Source: Cladophialophora immunda (Eukaryota; Ascomycota; Eurotiomycetes; Chaetothyriales; Herpotrichiellaceae). From it: a DNA stretch of 64,000 bases. Under the pieces are notes generated by a model. It was given only the letters and a program-made list of their open reading frames with translations, was not told the origin of the DNA and did not search any database. Shown here piece after piece: positions 59,019 to 64,000 of the stretch (the first letter of the stretch is position 1; every line of letters starts with the position of its first letter). The DNA lies in NCBI RefSeq assembly GCF_000835495.1, contig NW_015622542.1:4858485-4922484 (forward strand). Direction: 5' to 3'. A program made the position numbers and the translations under genes.

Positions 59019-60004
59019 TCTCATCACTAGGTCCATGGCTTTACTGAACACGGTGTATATGTTTCTCTTCAGCGTGCATTTGGGGATAGGCTTGGGTCTC
59101 TACTGCAATCACATTTTCTAGATGCCAGATAGAGATAGAACGAATCATCATGAATGTGTATATCAGAGAATTGACAACCTGTATACCTCTACCCTCAATA
59201 ATAGTCGTCTTATTCGTAACTAGAATACTCGGTGCTTTCTTCGTCTCCGCCCCAGTAGAGCCTAATTCCTCTATTCATGTGATTCGCGGGGTCGATATGT
59301 GACAACTCCTTTTCAAATGGGCACAAAAGAACCTCTACCACACAGAGTCGTCTCTGAGCAACAGGGCACGCTCGATGTCTTCTGATGTCCCTCTTTTCCT
59401 TCACCAGGGGATGTTTACAGAATGCCGCGGCCACTTTGCTAGGGAAACTTAGCCGTCCGGTATAGTGGATGGCCACGGAAATCTGACGGCCCCCAGGTTG
59501 CCGGGGTTTGCTTTTGATAAGCGGCATATGCCACACAACTTTAAGGGGCCAATCAACAAACACAGTCCGGCTTCGGCCTTTGCATAGGAGACTGACTGCA
59601 TACTGCAGGCGTGCATCTGCGTCCCGCTAATCAGACAGTAAACATTCGTTAATTAGAGCTCAATGGCTATGCACACTATCACGCATGCGTGGATGAGCAC
59701 ATTCTCCTTTCCTGGCCTCACCAGACTCCGTCTCCCCGGTCTTTGTCGAGATAAGCAGGGGGCCGCTATCTTCATTCGTAGCAAAGGCCGCGCGATGCAG
59801 TATACGTATCGACTAGATCGGCAGCGTGAGAGTTGTATGATGGGCATACACTATATCAAGACTGACTCCTACCGTGAATAGGACTGAGTAGCTCTCCATC
59901 TTCAACATTCAACGTGCCTCAATCAATCCTTTGGTTTCCTTTCTCTCACCACCAGCTTCATTGCCCTTTTTCTTACCTCACAAGGACACAGACAGCAAGG
60001 AAAA
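59019..60004. promoter_or_regulatory. spacer and OAH-lyase promoter
   Basis: 986 nt between two same-strand genes. Only short frames. CT-rich DNA just before 60005 resembles a strong fungal leader. Confidence 0.4.
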
Positions 60005-61438
60005 ATGGTTTCCGGACATTTGGGCGAAGTGAGCAAGGCTCCAGAGTACGAGACCGTCGCTCTGCACGGTGGACAACAGCCCGATCCCATCAACGGCTCA
60101 AGAGCTGTGCCCCTGTACCAAACATGCGCGTACAACTTCACCGACGCCTCGGATGGTGCAAGTAAGTTTGCGTGGTCAAAGGATGGCTACGTGTATACCC
60201 GAATGGGCAACCCCACCAACACGGTCTTCGAGACCAGGATGGCGATGCTCGAGGGAGGCGTGGGCGCCGTGGCGACTGCCAGCGGCCATGCCGCCCAGTT
60301 CATGGCCATCACCTCCGTATGCGAGCCTGGTCACAACTTCATCAGCACCATGAACCTCTACGGCGGCACACACAATCAGTTCCGAGTCTACATGAAGAAG
60401 TTCAACATCAATTGCAAGTTCATGCAGGGACAAGACCCGCAAGAGATCAAGAAACTGGTCGACGACAACACCAGAGCCGTGTACATTGAGACCATCGGAA
60501 ATCCCCAATTCAACGTCCCCAATATCAAGGCCATCGCTGACGTCTGCCACGAGGCGGGTATCCCACTGATCGTGGACAACACCTTCGGCATGGGCGGATA
60601 TCTTGCACAGCCGATCAAGCAAGGCGCCGACATCGTCACTGCCTCGTGCACCAAATGGATCGGCGGCCATGGGACGTCGATGGGCGGGATCGTGATTGAC
60701 GGAGGCCACTTTGACTGGTCTGCCTCTGGCAAGTTCCCCGGCTTCACCGAGCCGTCAGAGGGTTACCACGGCATGCGGTTTTGGGAGACGTATGGCTACA
60801 AGGCCCTGGCAGCCAAGCTCCGCATGGACGCCATGAGAGACCTGGGCCCCTGCATGTCGCCCTTCAACGCCTGGCTCTTCCTGCAGGGCCTCGAGTCCCT
60901 TCCAGTCCGCGCCGACCGCCACGTCTCGAACACGCTTGCGTTTGCACAGTGGCTGGAGAAGCACCCCTGTGTCGCGTGGGTCAACTACCCCGGTCTCAAA
61001 TCCCACCCCGACTACGAGCTCGCGCAGCGGGTGCTGCCCAAGGGAGCCGGAGCCGTCCTCACCTTCGGCGTGGCGGGCAACATCGACGAGGTCGAAGCCG
61101 TCGTCAACAACCTCAAGCTCTGCTCCCATCTGGCCAACGTCGGCGACGCGAAGACCCTGATCATCCACCCCTGGCGGACCACCCACCAGCAGATCCCCGA
61201 CCAGGAGAAGATCAAGGGAGGCGTCACGCCCGACATGATCCGCATCAGCCTCGGCTTGGAGCACATCAACGACATCATCCACGACTTCGAGCAGGCCTTC
61301 AAGGCCGCGGGTCTCAAAGGGGCCAAGGACTGGGTGCCGACGTGGAAGAAAGGAATGGAGGGCGAGGAGTGGTCCAAGGGCACATTATACGCACCGAAGC
61401 CCAATGGTGTCAAGACGGAGGTGGTGACGAGTGTTTGA
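60005..61438 (+). CDS. O-acetylhomoserine (thiol)-lyase family PLP enzyme
   Basis: PLP-dependent gamma-replacement enzyme: O-acetylhomoserine plus a nucleophile (sulfide in primary metabolism) gives homocysteine or another gamma-substituted amino acid plus acetate. Intronless, 477 aa. The PLP lysine is K217 in ASCTKWIGGHG; YTRMGNPTN and the ASGHAAQF phosphate loop are present, as are VDNTFGMGGY and the C-terminal RISLGLEHINDI. The start MVSGHLGEV is preceded by AAAA, a good context. Its length and motifs are those of fungal Met17/CysD. It stands two genes from the acetyltransferase that makes its substrate, as FUB7 does in Fusarium; FUB7-like enzymes use carbon nucleophiles. Which nucleophile is used here cannot be read from sequence. 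Confidence 0.93.
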   Translation: MVSGHLGEVSKAPEYETVALHGGQQPDPINGSRAVPLYQTCAYNFTDASDGASKFAWSKDGYVYTRMGNPTNTVFETRMAMLEGGVGAVATASGHAAQFMAITSVCEPGHNFISTMNLYGGTHNQFRVYMKKFNINCKFMQGQDPQEIKKLVDDNTRAVYIETIGNPQFNVPNIKAIADVCHEAGIPLIVDNTFGMGGYLAQPIKQGADIVTASCTKWIGGHGTSMGGIVIDGGHFDWSASGKFPGFTEPSEGYHGMRFWETYGYKALAAKLRMDAMRDLGPCMSPFNAWLFLQGLESLPVRADRHVSNTLAFAQWLEKHPCVAWVNYPGLKSHPDYELAQRVLPKGAGAVLTFGVAGNIDEVEAVVNNLKLCSHLANVGDAKTLIIHPWRTTHQQIPDQEKIKGGVTPDMIRISLGLEHINDIIHDFEQAFKAAGLKGAKDWVPTWKKGMEGEEWSKGTLYAPKPNGVKTEVVTSV

Positions 61439-62133
61439 GGCGGAGATGATCGCGCAACCCTGGCTCGAAGAAGGCCCGAGACAAAATGCAGTCGCCTGCT
61501 CCGAGATTTGTTGGCTTGATTGAGGACGAAACTTTTATGATTTTAGGCGCTCTAGATGAATGTGTACGAAAATCCCGAATTAATTGCTGAATTACATCGA
61601 CGACTCGGTGCGACGGTTGGTTATATTCCGTCGTTGACATAATCCGATTGTGATCTCCAGGCACCGTCCCAGGCTTTGTGGAGGTTGACCAAACCTCTCC
61701 ATTGTCTGAAACCTGGGCTAGGAGGTTTCGCGGTGTCCTGGTGATCCGACAGTTCGTACATACTTACTGCAACTCGAGTACAGCGTCATCGACACTCTCA
61801 GACTTTCTCTGCGGGCTCAAGGAATTCAGGACCCTCGAGTTGTACATGGCAAAAGCTGACCAACGGACCGTTCGGAACGCCTCTTTGGCCCCTTTGCCCT
61901 GCGCCACGCATATTCTGATTGAATCCATTGCACCACCAAGGGAGCCAGATGGATTGGCCTCGTATAGGAAATCGATCGCGCCAATCACAGGTTCTCCGAT
62001 CCTTCCGCTCCCGCAATCCTCCCTGTCTGGGGTAATTAACTCACCTTGGGAAGTATAAGAGCAAACCGAGACACACACTCGCTAAGGCATCTCTGGCCTA
62101 TGCGACCAACACCGCTTCAAAAGGAAGTAAGCA
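61439..62133. promoter_or_regulatory. spacer and promoter of the SNG1-like gene
   Basis: 695 nt with the lyase 3' end. A TATAAG stretch at about 62055-62060 lies some 75 nt before the next ATG. No gene supported. Confidence 0.4.
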
Positions 62134-63645
62134 ATGGCCCAGGTCAAGACCCTCCGGAACATATATGGGAGGGGCCACGAGAACCGCATCTCCCCCAAGG
62201 ACACGGCCATCAAGGGCCCTAATATCATCGCGATCAAAGCAATCATCAAAGGGCTCATCCTCGTCCAGCTGACCTTTTTTCTCCTCTTCTGCTACATCTT
62301 TGGCACACTGTATGTCTCAAACTCGCACGTCCACAATCTGAGCGTTGTGTTCGTCGACTATGACCAGGGTCTCGTCGGGCAGTCCGTGTGGACGGCGTAC
62401 AACCAGCTCAAGGGCGACGACTTCCCGACCCTGGACCTGCGGAGCGCGTCAGAGCATCCCACGCCGGAGTCGATCCGGCGCAGCGTCTGCAAGACGGACT
62501 TCTGGGCTGGCTTCTACGTCTCGGCCGGCGCATCCGAGCGCCTCGCTACGGCCTTGGGTGGAGGAGAGGCGGCGCTGAGGTACGACCCGGCAGACGTGAT
62601 GGCATACGTTTGGAACGAGGCGCGGTGGCCCACGACGGTGGAAAGCTATCTCGCGTCCAACTTGGTCAAGCTCTCAACCGCTGCTCAGGGGGCGTACCAC
62701 TCCATCAACGGCACCAGCGCCATCCGGGCTCTGAATATGTCTTCCCCACAGGCGGTTGCGGCGTTGTACAACCCTTGGCAAGTCCAAAGCATCAACATCC
62801 AGACCACGAACCAGGGGCCACGCACTGTCTACAACACCATTGTCGTGGTCCTCATCATCATCAAGCAGTTCTTCTTCTTACTGCTCATCAATGGCGTCTG
62901 CAGCACCTTCAAGCTGTACCTCCGCCTCAAACCGCACCACCTTGTCTTCCGCCGTCTCCTGGGCAGCTCCATCTCCACGTTTCTCGGCAGCCTGCTACTC
63001 ACGGGCGCCATCTGGGCGTTCCGCGCCAACTGGGCCGTCAACGGCAACCAGTTCGTGCTGACGTGGATGACGTACTGGCTCTACGAGGAGATCAACTTCT
63101 TCTTCATCGACGCGGCGACGGCGTGGGTCCCGGCCCCGTTCATGCCGAGCGTGCTGGTCACCTGGGTCATCATGAACGTCTCGTCGACCCTGCAGCCGCT
63201 CGAGCTCGGCGCGGGCTTCTTCCGGTGGATGTACGCGCTGCCCGCGCACGAAATGTACGAGACCCTCGTCGACATCTGGTCCGGCGGGTGCAACCCCCAG
63301 CTGTACCGCGCCCTGCCCATCCTCTTCTCGTGGTGGATCGTCTTCACGCCGCTGGCCATGCTCGGCGTCCTCCGGCGGTGCCACTTCGCGGCCATTGACT
63401 TCGACAAGGAGGAGGCCGCCTTCCAGCAGCGGTTCCAGGAAGCCAAGGACTTTGAGAGGAAGCGCGACCGGCAGCGCGGGGCGGAGGGCGCGGCGGAGAA
63501 AGAACCCATCGACCAAGAGGACGACGTCGAGCTGGCCAATATTTTGCGGAAGCAGGAGACCGAAATGAGGTCGCTGTATACCTCCGAAAGCCGATCCAGG
63601 TATGGGCCTGGTATCGTGGCGCCAGGGGCGGAGCGTATTACCTAG
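62134..63645 (+). CDS. SNG1-like multi-pass membrane protein (DUF3533)
   Basis: Intronless, 503 aa. One N-terminal membrane helix (about 36-58, LILVQLTFFLLFCYIFGTLYV) precedes a large extracytoplasmic domain starting HNLSVVFVDYDQG, then five or so helices in the C-terminal half (VVVLIIIKQFFFLLL, STFLGSLLLTGAIW, FMPSVLVTWVIMNVSS, LPILFSWWIVFTPLAMLG). A charged cytosolic tail with KDFERKRDRQR closes the protein. This is the DUF3533 family, whose yeast member SNG1 gives resistance to nitrosoguanidine and affects membrane-lipid asymmetry. It could protect against or move a product of the neighbouring enzymes. The 3' half is GC-rich. Confidence 0.87.
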   Translation: MAQVKTLRNIYGRGHENRISPKDTAIKGPNIIAIKAIIKGLILVQLTFFLLFCYIFGTLYVSNSHVHNLSVVFVDYDQGLVGQSVWTAYNQLKGDDFPTLDLRSASEHPTPESIRRSVCKTDFWAGFYVSAGASERLATALGGGEAALRYDPADVMAYVWNEARWPTTVESYLASNLVKLSTAAQGAYHSINGTSAIRALNMSSPQAVAALYNPWQVQSINIQTTNQGPRTVYNTIVVVLIIIKQFFFLLLINGVCSTFKLYLRLKPHHLVFRRLLGSSISTFLGSLLLTGAIWAFRANWAVNGNQFVLTWMTYWLYEEINFFFIDAATAWVPAPFMPSVLVTWVIMNVSSTLQPLELGAGFFRWMYALPAHEMYETLVDIWSGGCNPQLYRALPILFSWWIVFTPLAMLGVLRRCHFAAIDFDKEEAAFQQRFQEAKDFERKRDRQRGAEGAAEKEPIDQEDDVELANILRKQETEMRSLYTSESRSRYGPGIVAPGAERIT

Positions 63646-64000
63646 GTAAATAGCCAAGGATGAGTGACCACCAGGCCTGGCGTGGTCCAGTGGACGAGTT
63701 CAGTGATCAGGCTACATATGGAATTGATTGAATGGGTATTCAATCAGCGAGAATCCCAAGCTTGACTCTTGAAACTTTTTGACCAGATGGACTCTACATC
63801 TCGGTCGACGCTCTCATGAAGTCGCTATCTTGGCCCCTGTGACCACGAGTATGGATCGCTCAACGATCTCCTCTCAAGTGGAAAGGTCTTGATTTGTTGC
63901 GGGACAGAGTCAGTATCTGCGTCGGCCGTCAACTTCGTCCAAGAGAGCGTCCATCAGATCCGAGATGGCCAAAGCGGGCCCTTGCGTACAGCAGACCTAG
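63646..64000. other. right-edge flank
   Basis: 355 nt without a recognisable gene; contains the 3' end of the SNG1-like gene. Confidence 0.4.

Noticed and set aside
60781..61449. 222-codon alternative frame over the OAH-lyase
   Set aside because: Out-of-frame shadow of a GC-rich gene with clear PLP-enzyme motifs.
1..64000. PKS, NRPS or terpene synthase backbone gene
   Set aside because: Looked for to complete either cluster; none is present in the window. It may lie outside.

Overview
The window is a 64 kb piece of a filamentous ascomycete (Pezizomycotina) nuclear genome. The evidence is many genes split by 45-110 nt introns with GTAAGT-like donors and CTAAC/CTGAC branch points, fungal Zn2Cys6 regulators, fungal STAND/NACHT proteins, an HRI1 gene and MFS/APC transporters. 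The content fits Eurotiomycetes such as Chaetothyriales, but that placement is a guess. No rRNA, tRNA, CRISPR or intact transposon was found. Spliced models below were built by hand from donor and acceptor sites and checked for frame; exon coordinates are in each entry.

Layout. 0-6.6 kb: a homocysteine S-methyltransferase, a DUF3712 vacuolar-type membrane protein, a small conserved-looking protein, then 2 kb of repeat-bearing intergenic DNA. 6.8-19.6 kb: a compact block of six genes (Zn2Cys6 regulator, APC permease, PhyH-type dioxygenase, MFS transporter, Baeyer-Villiger-type flavoprotein, CmcJ-like oxidase) that looks like a catabolic or tailoring cluster without a backbone synthase. 19.6-28.2 kb: gene-poor island holding a STAND/NLR gene (nucleoside phosphorylase - NB-ARC - TPR) killed by about 13 in-frame TAG/TAA stops with no frameshift, an assembly gap of 401 N inside its 126-bp TPR repeats, and a second stop-riddled gene on the other strand. 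Both look hit by repeat-induced point mutation. 28.2-33.5 kb: three minus-strand genes (Git1-like transporter, 2-oxoglutarate oxygenase, GNAT). 35.4-41.5 kb: a secreted Ser/Thr-rich mucin-like protein and an intact NACHT STAND protein. 42.8-43.6 kb: HRI1.

44-63.6 kb: the most interesting block. A Zn2Cys6 regulator, an MFS drug-type transporter and a cytochrome P450 are followed by a second Zn2Cys6 regulator, a nitrilase, and then aspartate-pathway enzymes placed together: homoserine O-acetyltransferase, aspartokinase and an O-acetylhomoserine (thiol)-lyase, with an SNG1-like membrane protein at the end. Fungal primary-metabolism genes are normally dispersed. This trio is the same one (FUB5, FUB3, FUB7) that feeds the fusaric acid pathway in Fusarium, so the block is probably a specialised pathway built on O-acetylhomoserine. 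No PKS or NRPS lies in the window; one could lie beyond the right edge. The divergent nitrilase next to the O-acetylhomoserine enzymes also allows a second reading, cyanide fixation to a gamma-cyano amino acid followed by hydrolysis.
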